Source: Arminella tubonensis (GTDB lineage: Bacteria; Pseudomonadota; Alphaproteobacteria; Rhizobiales; Rhizobiaceae). Taken from it: DNA of 64,000 nt. The stretch covers positions 61,420 through 125,419 of the forward strand of contig NZ_PCDP01000034.1 in the NCBI RefSeq assembly GCF_003240585.1, in the 5' to 3' direction. Within the stretch, counting starts at the first letter, position 1, and every line of letters begins with the position of its first letter. Below the pieces are notes generated by a model, which worked only from the letters and a program-made list of their open reading frames with translations, did not search any database and was not told the origin of the DNA. Position numbers and translations under genes: made by a program. Of this stretch, positions 7,494 to 16,669 are shown piece after piece.

Positions 7494-7809
7494 ACCCTAC
7501 ATTTCTCCAAGCCGTCTGTCGAAAGCGCTCGGCGTGCCGGTAAACGGCCTAGCGGAACTGACGGGCGTCCATCGCAACACTCTGCGCAATCCTTCTTCCG
7601 AGCGCCTGCAAGGACGTATGCGGGAAATGATCAAGGTTATCTCGGCGGCGGCGGAACTAACCGGGGCGCTCGATAAGGCGATCTACTGGTATCGCAACGA
7701 ACCTATTGGGGACTACGGTCACAAGACGGCGGCGGAACTCGTCGCTGAAGGACATGTCGAAGCGGTTCTGGCCTATATCCGTGATCTTGGTAATGGCGCG
7801 CGCGGGTGA
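7441..7809 (+). CDS. Xre/MbcA/ParS-type antitoxin
   Basis: The 122-residue product from ATG 7441 has an N-terminal helix-turn-helix (ISPSRLSKALGVPVNGLAEL, then VHRNTLRN). It ends in the toxin-binding domain IYWYRNEPIGDYGHKTAAEL with AEGHVEAVLAYIRDLGNGARG. This C-terminus is diagnostic of antitoxins that partner RES-domain toxins, which degrade NAD. No RES gene follows; a LuxR-type fragment does. The antitoxin therefore looks orphaned. The frame is open further upstream to 7318, but that part is antisense to the IS110 remnant and was excluded. Confidence 0.7.
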   Translation: MAHTVVSGFVDSLQEPRTPYISPSRLSKALGVPVNGLAELTGVHRNTLRNPSSERLQGRMREMIKVISAAAELTGALDKAIYWYRNEPIGDYGHKTAAELVAEGHVEAVLAYIRDLGNGARG

Positions 7810-7924
7810 AGTCTACGCGTTTGGCTCGAAAGGCAAGCGGATCATGGACGAAGCGAGAGATTTTGGCCTGGCCGAGGGCCTGACTATCCCGCCCCATTCC
7901 AAAACTGGGCTGGACACTATCTGA
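7793..7924 (+). pseudogene. LuxR-type autoinducer-binding domain fragment
   Basis: The frame reads GEVYAFGSKGKRIMDEARDF and GLAEGLTIPPHSK before TGA. The motif 'rxIMxEAxxFGLxxGLTxPxH' is the core of LuxR-family acyl-homoserine-lactone-binding domains. There is no DNA-binding domain and only about 43 residues survive. It overlaps the antitoxin 3' end by 17 bp, indicating a junction between two unrelated genes. Confidence 0.5.
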
Positions 7925-7940
7925 ATTGAAATCGGCTACG

Positions 7941-9818
7941 CTAAGGTAACTTGCGTGAATACTTCACAAGGCGCGTGAGAACAGTCCGTTTTTTCTTGAA
8001 CGGAACCAGATCGATATCACTTACAAGCCTCGCCCCACCCTCGCGCCGTTCCAGAGTGATTTTGCGGCTGTGGAAGGCCTCGAGTTCAGCGCGATGACCC
8101 ACGCTCAAGATGGTGGCTTTCGGTAGTTCACGGATCATCATCTCCATGATCTCGGTTTGAGTTTTTTCATCGAGTGCTGACGTTGCTTCATCCAACACTA
8201 TGATATCGGGGTGGTGTAGCAGAAGACGCGCAAACGCCAGCCGCTGCTTTTCGCCACCCGACAGCGTGTGATCCCATGGTGCCTCATCCTCGATCTTGTC
8301 GTTGAGGTGACCCAGTCCGACCATGTCGACTGCCGCCTTGATCTCATCCAGCGTCCAGGTGTCAGCCGGCCCAGGATAGGCGACCGCCCGTCGAAGCGTC
8401 CCCGACGGGATATAAGGCCGTTGCGGCAACATGAACAGTTTACTGTCGGGGCGGAAATTAACGCTGCCGTCACCCCACGGCCAGAGACCAGCGATGGCCC
8501 GCACCAAAGTGCTCTTGCCTGAACCCGATTCGCCAGCCACGAGCACCCGCTCGCCCGGCTCTATTGCAACCTGGGTTTCCTTCACAACGGCGGTACCGTC
8601 GCCAAGCGACACCGAGAGATCCTCAAGGCTGAGTATTGCATCGCCATCAGTTTCACCACGCCTGATGCGTCCGAGGGAGTCGCTCTGCTCTGCTCGCTCC
8701 AGCCCATCAAGCGACATCATTAGCGACGCGACGCGCCGCGCACAGGCGTTCCAGTCTGCCAGCCGCGGATAGTTGTCGACCAGCCATCCGAACGCGCTTT
8801 GGACGATGGTGAAGGCAGATGCCGCCTGCATCACCTGGCCAAGTGTCATGCTCCCGTCGAGAAATTTTGGCGCGCAGAGGAGGACCGGTACGACAGGCGC
8901 AATCAGCATCGATGCATGCGAAACAAGGGTGGTGCGCATATACTGGTGCGCAAGTAGCCGCCACTGCTGCCTCACACTGGCGAACGTCTTGTCCAGGTCA
9001 CTACGCTCCTCTTCTTCGCCGCCGAGCAAAGCAATACTCTCACCATTTTCTCGCACCCGGGTGAGCGTATAGCGAAATTCGGCTTCCACTTGGTTCTTGG
9101 CTTCGGAGACATGAACGAACTTGCGGCCGATGAATGCAATGGAACCGGAAGTGATAGTGGCATAGAGGACGGCCGTGACAACGAGGAAGCCGGGGACGGT
9201 AACGAACGAGCCCGCGATCGGTAGCGTCAAAGCCCCGCCAATCGCCCAAAGGACCACGATAAAAGTCGAAGCAGACACAAATGCCGCAATGACGCCGGCG
9301 ATAAAATCGACCGGTGACTCGGTGGCTATCCGCATGTCCTCGGAGATGCGCGCTTCGGGGTTCTGGTGATCGCCGTCGATGAGATTCAGCTGGTAGTAGC
9401 GGCCGTTTGCGAGCCAGCGCGCGATCAGCGCCTTCGTGAGCCAGGAACGCCAGCGGCGCTGGATTAGCATACGAACGTACACCTGAATGGTAACAATTCC
9501 GACGCTTCCCAGCACAAGCGGCAGAAACACCGCTGCCAAGAAATAAACGGTGGGAGCATTGCGTTGCTCTATGGCGTCAAATATCCCACGATTCCAAACG
9601 TTGATTCCATATTGGAAGCCGACGTTGATCCCGATCAAGACAAGCAGCCCGATCGACGAAGGCCAAGCGAACCTGTCACCCTCGCGTCCCCAGTAACCGC
9701 GAGCGCTGATCCAGAAGCGCGTAAGCAAATACGCTCTGCGCGCGTCCTCAGCTTGCTCAGGGGTCAACTCGGGACCGACGTCTATCATATCTGGTGGCGG
9801 CGCTGCCTCTGAGTTCAA
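7941..9818 (-). CDS. ABC transporter, fused permease-ATPase (SbmA/BacA-YddA type)
   Basis: A 625-residue protein with an N-terminal membrane domain (several segments from about residue 50 to 340, including LVLIGINVGFQYGINVWNRG) and a C-terminal ATPase. Walker A GESGSGKST is near residue 427, signature LSGGEKQ near 517, Walker B DIIVLDEATSALD after it. The ABC_membrane_2 features (WRSWLTKALIARWL, YYQL...NPEARISEDMR) place it with the YddA/BclA and SbmA/BacA group, which move peptides or vitamin B12 derivatives in rhizobia. It is full length and stands alone. Direction of transport is not visible from sequence. Confidence 0.85.
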   Translation of the reverse strand: MNSEAAPPPDMIDVGPELTPEQAEDARRAYLLTRFWISARGYWGREGDRFAWPSSIGLLVLIGINVGFQYGINVWNRGIFDAIEQRNAPTVYFLAAVFLPLVLGSVGIVTIQVYVRMLIQRRWRSWLTKALIARWLANGRYYQLNLIDGDHQNPEARISEDMRIATESPVDFIAGVIAAFVSASTFIVVLWAIGGALTLPIAGSFVTVPGFLVVTAVLYATITSGSIAFIGRKFVHVSEAKNQVEAEFRYTLTRVRENGESIALLGGEEEERSDLDKTFASVRQQWRLLAHQYMRTTLVSHASMLIAPVVPVLLCAPKFLDGSMTLGQVMQAASAFTIVQSAFGWLVDNYPRLADWNACARRVASLMMSLDGLERAEQSDSLGRIRRGETDGDAILSLEDLSVSLGDGTAVVKETQVAIEPGERVLVAGESGSGKSTLVRAIAGLWPWGDGSVNFRPDSKLFMLPQRPYIPSGTLRRAVAYPGPADTWTLDEIKAAVDMVGLGHLNDKIEDEAPWDHTLSGGEKQRLAFARLLLHHPDIIVLDEATSALDEKTQTEIMEMMIRELPKATILSVGHRAELEAFHSRKITLERREGGARLVSDIDLVPFKKKRTVLTRLVKYSRKLP

Positions 9819-10438
9819 TTTATTCTCCCGATGAGGTTTCTAGACGTCCAGCTTTAACTATCCGATATCGCTTCGAGATTGGAAATAGGTCTGACATTGG
9901 CGCGACAACACTTGTCGTTGCTTGGGATATCGAGGGAAGCGCATCGTGAGGTGTTGTCAGCTCACAAGCCGGAAGGGTCTGTCCGTTTTGATTTTGAAGA
10001 AGAATTTGAGGAAAACCTTCATCTAGGTTCATGAACTAGTCGAGTTGCATTCGTTTGTCACTGTCGCTTTCGCCAGCTTGTCGCGGCAGCAATCGAAAAT
10101 GGCGATGCGGCCGTCCTGGCAACTTCCTGAGAGTATTAGCGAGGCAGAGGTAATGCGCCGCTGGCAGCCTTGTCATCTGGAGGACGAGAATCGTGAACAG
10201 CTCGCCGTGTGACATCGGCGGGCAATTTTGTGGGCGACGTAGACCGTTGGCCAGCCTGTTGCCGGTTAACATGATCTTTCCGTCACTGCCGAATATTGCT
10301 GCTTCCAAGCCGATTTCGCCCTCGTCGCCCTTGCGGTTGCCGGATAGAGGCTTGGAACTTCCATTAGCATAATGTCAGGTTCCAAGTGCGACTTTGCCCC
10401 GCCATTGCTGACGGGGCCTGTTTCATCAATGTCTAGGT
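9819..10438. other. Intergenic stretch without a convincing gene
   Basis: Two minus-strand frames (9820-10032 and 10036-10308) are open but lack ribosome sites and family resemblance. A hairpin GCCCCG/CGGGGC at 10396-10417 lies just after the stop of the minus-strand attachment-type gene and may end its transcript. Confidence 0.4.
10396..10417 (-). terminator. Weak hairpin terminator candidate
   Basis: Six G/C pairs (10396-10401 with 10412-10417) around a 10-nt loop, 22 bp beyond the stop of the 10439-10843 gene. There is no long U tract. Confidence 0.3.
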
Positions 10439-10843
10439 TTAAGCGGCAGCGAGGGCCTTTTCGATGTCTTGGAGGGAGTGGCCTGTTAGATCCTTATCGA
10501 GTTCGCCAATGAGGACGGCCGACAAGGATTTGTGATAGCCTTTGCGCATTTCCCCAAGCGTACGCGGCGCGGCGACAATAACCAGACCCTTAATCTTGCC
10601 GTCGAGCACCTGCTTATTGAGCATATCAGTGACGCCGGAGCCGAAGCCATCCTCGTCCTGTTGGCTGTCGTCCGGGTTTGCCGAGCTACTCGAATGACGG
10701 CCGCCGGAAGAAATTTTTGAACTATCGATTTCTGCGGAAGGCAGTGCGGTCAGCTTCAGGTTCGCCGCGTCGCCATCGTTCTGAAACAAGCTAAGCTTTT
10801 CGCCATCTGCAACCGCGATGATGGTATTCTGTGGTAAATTCAT
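10439..10843 (-). CDS. Host-attachment-type / baeRF-like protein
   Basis: From ATG 10843 (AAGGA 8 nt upstream) the product has 134 residues: MNLPQNTIIAVADGEKLSLF, a variable Ser/Asp linker, then KGLVIVAAPRTLGEMRKGYH and LIGELDKDLTGHSLQDIEKA. The 'vvADgexlxlf ... viVAaPrtLGexRk' order is that of proteins annotated 'required for attachment to host cells' and grouped with baeRF (bacterial eRF1-like) folds. The biochemical role is not established. The longer frame to 10960 lacks a ribosome site. Confidence 0.75.
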   Translation of the reverse strand: MNLPQNTIIAVADGEKLSLFQNDGDAANLKLTALPSAEIDSSKISSGGRHSSSSANPDDSQQDEDGFGSGVTDMLNKQVLDGKIKGLVIVAAPRTLGEMRKGYHKSLSAVLIGELDKDLTGHSLQDIEKALAAA

Positions 10844-11191
10844 TTGTCTGTCCTTGGTGAGGGCAATGCCAATTCCACCAAGCGGGTGGGCCAATGCCGG
10901 TTTCTGATACCGAGTTAACCCTGCTGTGCGGCATCCGTTCCAGAGCAGCGATGCGGGCATACCACATAAGCATGGTAGATCGGTCGAAACCTCCCGACCT
11001 TCCGACCTTCACCCATCGGCGCTAAACACCTACCGCCGCTTCGATATTTTCCCGGAGCGCGCCAAACTTAGCCCCTACTTCTGTGGGGTTTTTCTTTGGC
11101 TTGAAACGGAGCGGCCGTTTCGCATTTGCGGCTTCATCCAGTCCGCATGGGACGATCCGGCCAGGATCGGATTTTTGGGGCCCTTGTCTCT

Positions 11192-11300
11192 TCATGCTGC
11201 GGCCTCCAATCCGAATGAGACCTCTATGTCGTCGGGCCCCATGCAATGAAGCACGACAGCGATCTTGCGGGCGACAGCGACGATGGCTCACCGACGCCCT
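11192..11300 (-). mobile_element. IS110-family transposase C-terminal tail (remnant)
   Basis: The minus strand reads AIVAVARKIAVVLHCMGPDD then IEVSFGLEAAA and a stop at 11192-11194. The first 12 residues match the tail of the IS110 remnant at 7133-7493 (AIVAVARKIAVLLH). Only this tail is left, so two copies of related elements once flanked the 7.5-11 kb block. Confidence 0.55.
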
Positions 11301-11507
11301 GCGCACTTGGTTTGCTGACCATCGGCCCGCGGACGGACCGAATTCCAGAAACGGATTTTGCCGTTGCGAGCGGGGTGTCAGAGCCTCTTGCCAGCGCCAA
11401 TGGCGATTTCACTTCGCGTCGAACTTCTAGTTTATCGTTTCATCATATTCATAGAAACCTAACCTTACCGTAGGAGGATAACGGGCACCCACCGCTGGCG
11501 AAAACTC

Positions 11508-13298
11508 ATGTCTGAAAGCTCTCCCGTGAAGCCCACGCTTCTGACCCTGCACACCGATCCTGCCTTTGTGGATCCAACCAATTTGCAAGGCGTCGCGCAG
11601 GAGCTAGGCGCTGCAGCAGCTTTGGCCGAGCGTGAAGGCTGGCTCGAGGGGATGGTCAATCAACTTCCTGATTACATCTACGCAAAGGACTTGGAGGGGC
11701 GCTTCCTATTTGCGAACCACGCCATCGTTGTCAACAATGGCCTAGACCATCTGAGCCAGTTGGTGGGACGTACGGACTTTGATTTCCTTCCTCATGAAGC
11801 CGCTCAAATGGCGACGGAAGTGGAGCGTCGGGTGGCTGAAACGGGAATTCCCGATTTCGGCTGCGAGGAGTTGGCATTTCGTGGTGAGGGGGAGCGATGG
11901 TTGATGATCACCCGCGTACCTCTGAGGGACGAGTCCGGCACAGTTGTGGGCATTATCGGAGCCTCGCGGGATATCACCGCGCAGAAATCTGCCGAACGAC
12001 TGGCGCACTTTCTCGCCGACCACGATCCGCTGACGGGCATGGCAAACCGTTCGTTGCTTGATCGAAAGCTTAAGTTGACAGTAAAGGCGGCCGAAGTCGG
12101 GGGTGGTGGTTTGACGTTGGCATTCCTCGACCTCGACAACTTCAAGCTAATCAACGATAGCCTTGGCCACTCGGTCGGCGACCAGTTTCTGAAGGTCGTC
12201 GCCACCAGGATATCGGAGTTGACCAGCGATCAGGGGTCGATTGCCAGAATCGGTGGAGACGAGTTCGTAATTGTCCTGGAGAATATGGATCCCGAAAGCT
12301 GTTCGATCCGATTGTCTGAAATCAAAAAAGCGATTTCCGATTCAGTGATGCTTGGCGGAGTTGAGGTTAGGGCGACGTGCAGTATCGGGGTTGCCAGCTA
12401 TCCGGTCGACGGCAAGACGGCGGAGGATCTCCTAGCCTCGGCAGACATGGCGATGTACCGGGCGAAGGAACTTGGAAGGGATGGTATCGTCCAATTCAGT
12501 TCGGACATGGCCGCAAGTGCTCGAAGGAAGCTTTCGCGAACTGACGAGCTTCGCCAGGCACTTCTCCGACAGGAACTCGTGCTGCACTTCCAGCCGCAGG
12601 TGGACGTCAAAAAGGGCAGAATCGTAGGGGCCGAAGCCTTGGTGCGCTGGAACCATCCGAAGGAGGGGCTCGTCTTACCAGGAGATTTCATTTCTCTCGC
12701 TGAGGAGACGGGATTAATCGTCCCCATTGGGGACTGGGTTTTGCGGACTGCATGTCTAAGTGCGAAAGCGTGGCAGGACCAAGCCATTGGACCAATCCGC
12801 ATCAGTGTCAACGTTTCGGCGAGGCAGTTCCAAGAAACGGGACTAACTGAAACGGTTGCAACGGCGCTCAAAGAAAGCGGTCTGCATCCGATGTGGCTCG
12901 AATTGGAGCTAACGGAGAGCCTGATAATGAAAGATCTCGTCGGCTCCGTTGCCAAAATGCATGAGCTTGAAAAGCTTGGGGTAAAACTTGCTGTCGATGA
13001 TTTTGGCACTGGTTATTCCAGCCTTGGAGCACTGAGACGATTTCCGTTGTCGCGCCTTAAGATCGATCGGTCATTCGTCGAGAACATTCCCCATGACACC
13101 GACGATATGGCAATAACCTCCGCAATCATCTCACTTGCCCACAAGCTTGGACTAGAGGTCATCGCTGAAGGGGTGGAAACGGAGGAGCAGGCGCGGTTCC
13201 TTATCGAAAGCGGCTGTGACGAGATCCAAGGATATTTGTTCGGACGACCTGAGCCAGATACCATTTTTCTGGCGGCGATCACAAACTGTGGGCGTTGA
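11508..13298 (+). CDS. PAS-GGDEF-EAL cyclic-di-GMP signalling protein
   Basis: A 596-residue cytoplasmic protein. A PAS domain spans about residues 45-160 (NQLPDYIYAKDLEGRFLFAN). GGDEF follows at about 175-330, with an intact RIGGDEF near residue 250 and DHDPLTGMANR at its start. EAL spans about 345-590, with AEALVRW, DDFGTGYSSL and EGVETEEQ, all catalytic motifs of phosphodiesterases. Both domains therefore appear competent, and PAS input may switch between making and breaking c-di-GMP. No membrane segment. It stands alone; the upstream region holds only an IS110 tail. Confidence 0.93.
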   Translation: MSESSPVKPTLLTLHTDPAFVDPTNLQGVAQELGAAAALAEREGWLEGMVNQLPDYIYAKDLEGRFLFANHAIVVNNGLDHLSQLVGRTDFDFLPHEAAQMATEVERRVAETGIPDFGCEELAFRGEGERWLMITRVPLRDESGTVVGIIGASRDITAQKSAERLAHFLADHDPLTGMANRSLLDRKLKLTVKAAEVGGGGLTLAFLDLDNFKLINDSLGHSVGDQFLKVVATRISELTSDQGSIARIGGDEFVIVLENMDPESCSIRLSEIKKAISDSVMLGGVEVRATCSIGVASYPVDGKTAEDLLASADMAMYRAKELGRDGIVQFSSDMAASARRKLSRTDELRQALLRQELVLHFQPQVDVKKGRIVGAEALVRWNHPKEGLVLPGDFISLAEETGLIVPIGDWVLRTACLSAKAWQDQAIGPIRISVNVSARQFQETGLTETVATALKESGLHPMWLELELTESLIMKDLVGSVAKMHELEKLGVKLAVDDFGTGYSSLGALRRFPLSRLKIDRSFVENIPHDTDDMAITSAIISLAHKLGLEVIAEGVETEEQARFLIESGCDEIQGYLFGRPEPDTIFLAAITNCGR

Positions 13299-13618
13299 GA
13301 CAAGCGGATCCGAGACGCGACCGGCAGATTCATCTTACTGGAGCAGGAAAATGGGACTGACGCAGCCCAGCTGAATGCTTTTTTACGGAGTCGCTTGCTG
13401 CGTTCGAAGGAGTGATGTGTCTTAAAACGCACGCTCCCTCCAGGTTGTATACCTCTAGGCAATTCGGACTGAAAAGCCGAGTTTTGACGGAGATTATTTT
13501 TCCCTCCCTGTTGCCACCGCATCTCGGCTTAGGAAGGCAACCTCTATGTCGCAGAGTGTACGCCCGGCGCTGGCCACAGGAAATCTCAACCATTCCGCCC
13601 GCCAGGAGCGCGGGTTCC
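13299..13618. other. Intergenic region ahead of the DUF3008 gene
   Basis: No gene or repeat was recognised. The last 50 bp lead into the EcfG-type promoter. Confidence 0.4.
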
Positions 13619-13643
13619 GGAACCAGGGCAGAGGTTGGACGTT
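13619..13643 (+). promoter_or_regulatory. EcfG-type general stress promoter
   Basis: GGAAC (13619-13623), a 16-bp spacer, then CGTT (13640-13643) match the EcfG (RpoE2) consensus GGAAC-N16/17-CGTT exactly. The DUF3008 start is 22 bp downstream. Confidence 0.7.
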
Positions 13644-13665
13644 CCCCTGAAAACAGGAGGTTCAC

Positions 13666-13851
13666 ATGCCAGCCAAATCGAAAGCTCAACAGAAAGCCGC
13701 GGGTGCAGCCCTTTCCGCAAAACGCGGTGAGACCCCAAAGGCGGAACTCAAGGGCGCTTCCAAGCAGATGGTGGAATCGATGAGCGAGACGCAACTCGAA
13801 GAGTTCGCGGCCACGAAGACCAAAGGGAAGCCGGAACATGTCCGAAAATAG
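13666..13851 (+). CDS. DUF3008-family small protein
   Basis: The 61-residue product starts MPAKSKAQQKAAGAALSAKR and continues SKQMVESMSETQLEEFAAT, ending KPEHVRK. This is the DUF3008 signature (PAKSKAQQKAAGAALxAKRG, 'SMSExQLxdFA.T'). A strong AGGAGG precedes the ATG. These basic small proteins belong to stress-induced sets in many Proteobacteria, and the EcfG-type promoter immediately upstream supports that. Function is unknown. Confidence 0.9.
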   Translation: MPAKSKAQQKAAGAALSAKRGETPKAELKGASKQMVESMSETQLEEFAATKTKGKPEHVRK

Positions 13852-14100
13852 TTGAAGGCTTTTGTTGCCACATAGGAAACAAGCTCTACGGTCATGAGAA
13901 CCCGGCTCCAAGGCCTGGACGACACGATCTGACCACGCGACGCTGGGAAGCTGATACGCGCAAAGCCGATGCACTTTGGAAACGGGCCATTTTCTCACTT
14001 TCGGAGAGGCGGCGAACCGAAGTGCTGGCTAACTTCCCTCGATAAACGCGACATAGTGATGCTTACGAACGATTGGTGATGTTCTTGCAAGGAGGACCAA

Positions 14101-14277
14101 ATGGACCAGCCGGGGAATCCAACTCAGGAGCAGACGAAAGCTTATGACGCGGGTGCAGAGGCATTTCAGGCTGAGGGCGAGGTGGCAAAGAACCCTCATG
14201 CAGAGGGCAGCGATGCTGGCAAATATTGGGAATGCGGATTTCTCGATGCCCAGAAGGCGTCTCGCCACGGGCGATGA
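14101..14277 (+). CDS. Rmf/CrpP-like small protein
   Basis: A 58-codon gene starts at ATG 14101 after AAGGAGG and ends at TGA 14275-14277. The product contains TKAYDAGAEAFQAEGEVA, then NPHAEGSDAGKYWECGFLDA. Ribosome modulation factor and CrpP-type proteins share 'A-x-G-x-AF-A-G ... NPY-G-x-x-WxxGF/W-xA'. RMF pairs with ribosomes into inactive dimers in resting cells. The match is short, so a ribosome-hibernation role is only suggested. It follows the stress gene DUF3008 by 250 bp. Confidence 0.6.
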   Translation: MDQPGNPTQEQTKAYDAGAEAFQAEGEVAKNPHAEGSDAGKYWECGFLDAQKASRHGR

Positions 14278-14991
14278 AATCCGTTCCGTCGCAAAATTCC
14301 TGGAAGGCCACACCGCCCCGTGCAGCTCAACGTAATACTGACGTTTCTCGATTTGTCTACCGAAAAACCAGCCCCTTCCGCGATGTCCTTTGCCAGACGA
14401 CTTGGCAATGGGATTGGCCCTTGGCTCAATCTCACATTCGTGTGATGTGAGCGATAGCGTATCTGGATTCCCCACCTAACCGGATATGCCGAGCGTTTCT
14501 CTGCAGAGGCGGCGCGGATCCCCCGGGGCGGCGCCGCCAGCCTCTCCTTTGAACGCGTGGCAAGAATAGTCCAATTTCGATCTTTCCCGATAGTGACGCA
14601 GTTCGTGCGCATCAGGAACGGTCCTCGATGCCTTCAGCGATGACATGGAGCCGGACGAGGGTCACCTCGTCAACGGCGCCAAGCGCCAAGCGCCGAACCA
14701 GGCGTGGCCGAGCTGCTGCGAGCCACGGCTGGCTGCCCTTGCTCGGGGGAGGGGAGACACCCAACTGTCAAGTCGTTCAGGGGTTCCAAGTCGGGAAAGT
14801 GGCACCTCGCCGCCGCCCGTCCAGCGTGAGAATGCTCTCATTGTAGGCCTGAGCTTCCGTCAAAGCTCAGAAGATTTGCCCCATGCCTTCAACACCGCTT
14901 GATTCCGCGATTGGACCGCACTGCCTAGGTGCTTCCTGGAAATGCTGCCTATTCTGACAATCTGTCCCATACAGAGACGAATGACGAACCA
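14278..14991. other. Region without a supported gene
   Basis: Several open frames exist on both strands, but none has a ribosome site, known motif or distinctive composition. Nothing structural was seen. Confidence 0.35.
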
Positions 14992-15432
14992 TTACTTTAC
15001 CGCGATGCTCATGCCACTGAGATCGGCGTTAATTTGCAGGCCTACCTGCCTACCTGAGAGTTCGAGCTGGGCGCCCTTGTCATTGGTCATGACGATCACC
15101 TGGGCTCCTCTGCCGACGGCGCCGCCACCGCCCACCGCCCCGTAGACCCCCGTCACATCCCCGGCGCGACGAATGTGGCGAACTGTACCTTGGAAATAGG
15201 TCTTAGAAGCGCCGAAGGCGAGGCCGCCCGAGAGGCCGCCGACCGAGACGGGATAGTGGTGGCCATGGAAGGTTAGAGTGCCCTGACCGCCGGCGCCACC
15301 GACGAAGAAGGCCGCCTTGTAGATGGCGAAGCGGATCGTGCCGCTATCGGCATGCGCGGCGCTGGCAAGGCTGACCCCCGCGGTGGCGATGACGGCAAAC
15401 GCGGCTGAGCGAAATCGTGGCGAAATTTGCAT
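14992..15432 (-). CDS. Secreted hypothetical protein, paralogue of the 26683 lipoprotein
   Basis: The 146-residue product has a Sec signal peptide (FRSAAFAVIATAGVSLASAAHA, cleavage near residue 28). The mature part is Gly-rich: FFVGGAGGQGTLTFHGHHYP, then GLSGGLAFGASKTYFQGTV, ending QVGLQINADLSGMSIAVK. The 'GGAGxGxGxLxFxGxxxPxxVxGL ... GxVxxLxxxxDxxGxY' order is shared with 26683-27147. The fold is likely all-beta and periplasmic. A GGAAC-N16-TGTT promoter lies 70 bp upstream. No function known to me. Confidence 0.75.
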   Translation of the reverse strand: MQISPRFRSAAFAVIATAGVSLASAAHADSGTIRFAIYKAAFFVGGAGGQGTLTFHGHHYPVSVGGLSGGLAFGASKTYFQGTVRHIRRAGDVTGVYGAVGGGGAVGRGAQVIVMTNDKGAQLELSGRQVGLQINADLSGMSIAVK

Positions 15433-15501
15433 TCTATCAACTCCTCAAGATCGCCGCTGACCCAGCCCGTTGGGCACATCAGCGCAGCAAATTTATAGCT
15501 G

Positions 15502-15526
15502 AACACTCTCGCCCGCCATAGGTTCC
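15502..15526 (-). promoter_or_regulatory. EcfG-type promoter candidate
   Basis: Read on the minus strand: GGAAC (15526-15522), 16-bp spacer, TGTT (15505-15502). It stands 70 bp upstream of the secreted protein gene ending at 14992. One -10 base differs from the CGTT consensus. Confidence 0.45.
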
Positions 15527-15728
15527 AACCGTGGAGGCTCATCTGGCAGCGAGAGGGCCCGCCCGCTTCTTTCTGGACAGAGGAACGGGCGCAGTTCGCA
15601 ACTGCTTAGCGGGGCCTCTGCCATGATCACCTTGTCCGAGGTTCGCCAACGCATTACGCTTGCTGAACGTTTTCATCGCTTCCAGGCTTCGAGATCGATT
15701 CAACAACGGCTCAGTGCACAGCGGAGCA

Positions 15729-16166
15729 CTATCCTACAAAAATATCCAGCAATCGGGCAAACAGGCCCCGATATGCCCCCATGGAGATAGCACGGATATG
15801 GTGAGCTGCATTGGCTGCGCTGAGCGTTCCGCCAAAATGGCAGTGGCAGACGAGCCTATGCAACTGATTGTCCGTCAGTTCGAAGAATCGCTTCGCTTCG
15901 CCGTAGCTATCGCCTTCCAATCCTGCTGCCCGCAAAACCGGATCGTCAAACGCCACCGACATCGGCGAGCCCTCGACGCGCATGGCCTCACGCTCCAGGG
16001 CCGGTCGGTACTCTGTCTCATACAGTGTTGAAAGGGGTCGGTGGGGATTGCGATCGAGCAGCTCCGCCCAGCGTTCAAGACGTTCGCGCCGCGACATAGC
16101 AGCGTGCGGATAGTCGTGATTGACCTTGGCGACGGTCTGCAATTGCTCAAGTGCATGGTGCTTCAT
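15729..16166 (-). CDS. Conserved hypothetical protein
   Basis: From ATG 16166 (AGGAGG 7 nt upstream) a 145-residue, soluble, acidic/aromatic protein is encoded: MKHHALEQLQTVAKVNHDYP, MSRRERLERWAELLDRNPHR, FDDPVLRAAGLEGDSYGEAK, RFFELTDNQLHRLVCHCHFG. No signal peptide or membrane segment. I recognise no family with confidence. Two Cys and several His near the C-terminus (CHCHFG) could bind metal, but this is only a guess. Confidence 0.7.
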   Translation of the reverse strand: MKHHALEQLQTVAKVNHDYPHAAMSRRERLERWAELLDRNPHRPLSTLYETEYRPALEREAMRVEGSPMSVAFDDPVLRAAGLEGDSYGEAKRFFELTDNQLHRLVCHCHFGGTLSAANAAHHIRAISMGAYRGLFARLLDIFVG

Positions 16167-16669
16167 GTCGGCCTCCTGTTCAAACGATAGCTGATCCATC
16201 TATATGGGGCTTATCCCAAATCGAGCGTGACTCCGATTCATCGTGGAGTCCAATCACGATGATCTGGGGCGCTAGTGTCCGTCTATAGCCTGTGATTCGA
16301 GCGCAAAAGATCAGGCTAGAATGTTGCCAAAACCGTGGAGTTACGACGTTCCATTGGAGCCGCTCGCCATCCGCCGGATCATCGGTCTCGTCAGCGAGGA
16401 GACGAGCAAGAGCCGATCAGATTTGCGACAATAAAGTCTGCCAGCGGCCGGATGACCTGGCCCCTGATACCAAGTCGGTCGTCGAGATAATGCCAGAAGG
16501 AGAGCCCGAGCTTTTGCAAGTCTTCATCAACTCGAGCATGCTGTCGCGCGCAATCCGGCCATCGCGGCTCAGGGTGCGCCTGTATTTCCTTCGCAAAAAA
16601 AGTTGTCGCAAGCTCACTAGATTTTGCCGCTCGCCACGTATCGAGTCTTGGTGATTGTGACGCGAGCGC
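16167..16669. other. Intergenic stretch
   Basis: No gene supported. Short plus-strand frames at 16292-16654 resemble no family. Confidence 0.35.

Noticed and set aside
9820..10308. Two small minus-strand ORFs (70 and 90 codons)
   Set aside because: No ribosome site, no motifs, and no resemblance to known proteins; kept only as intergenic.
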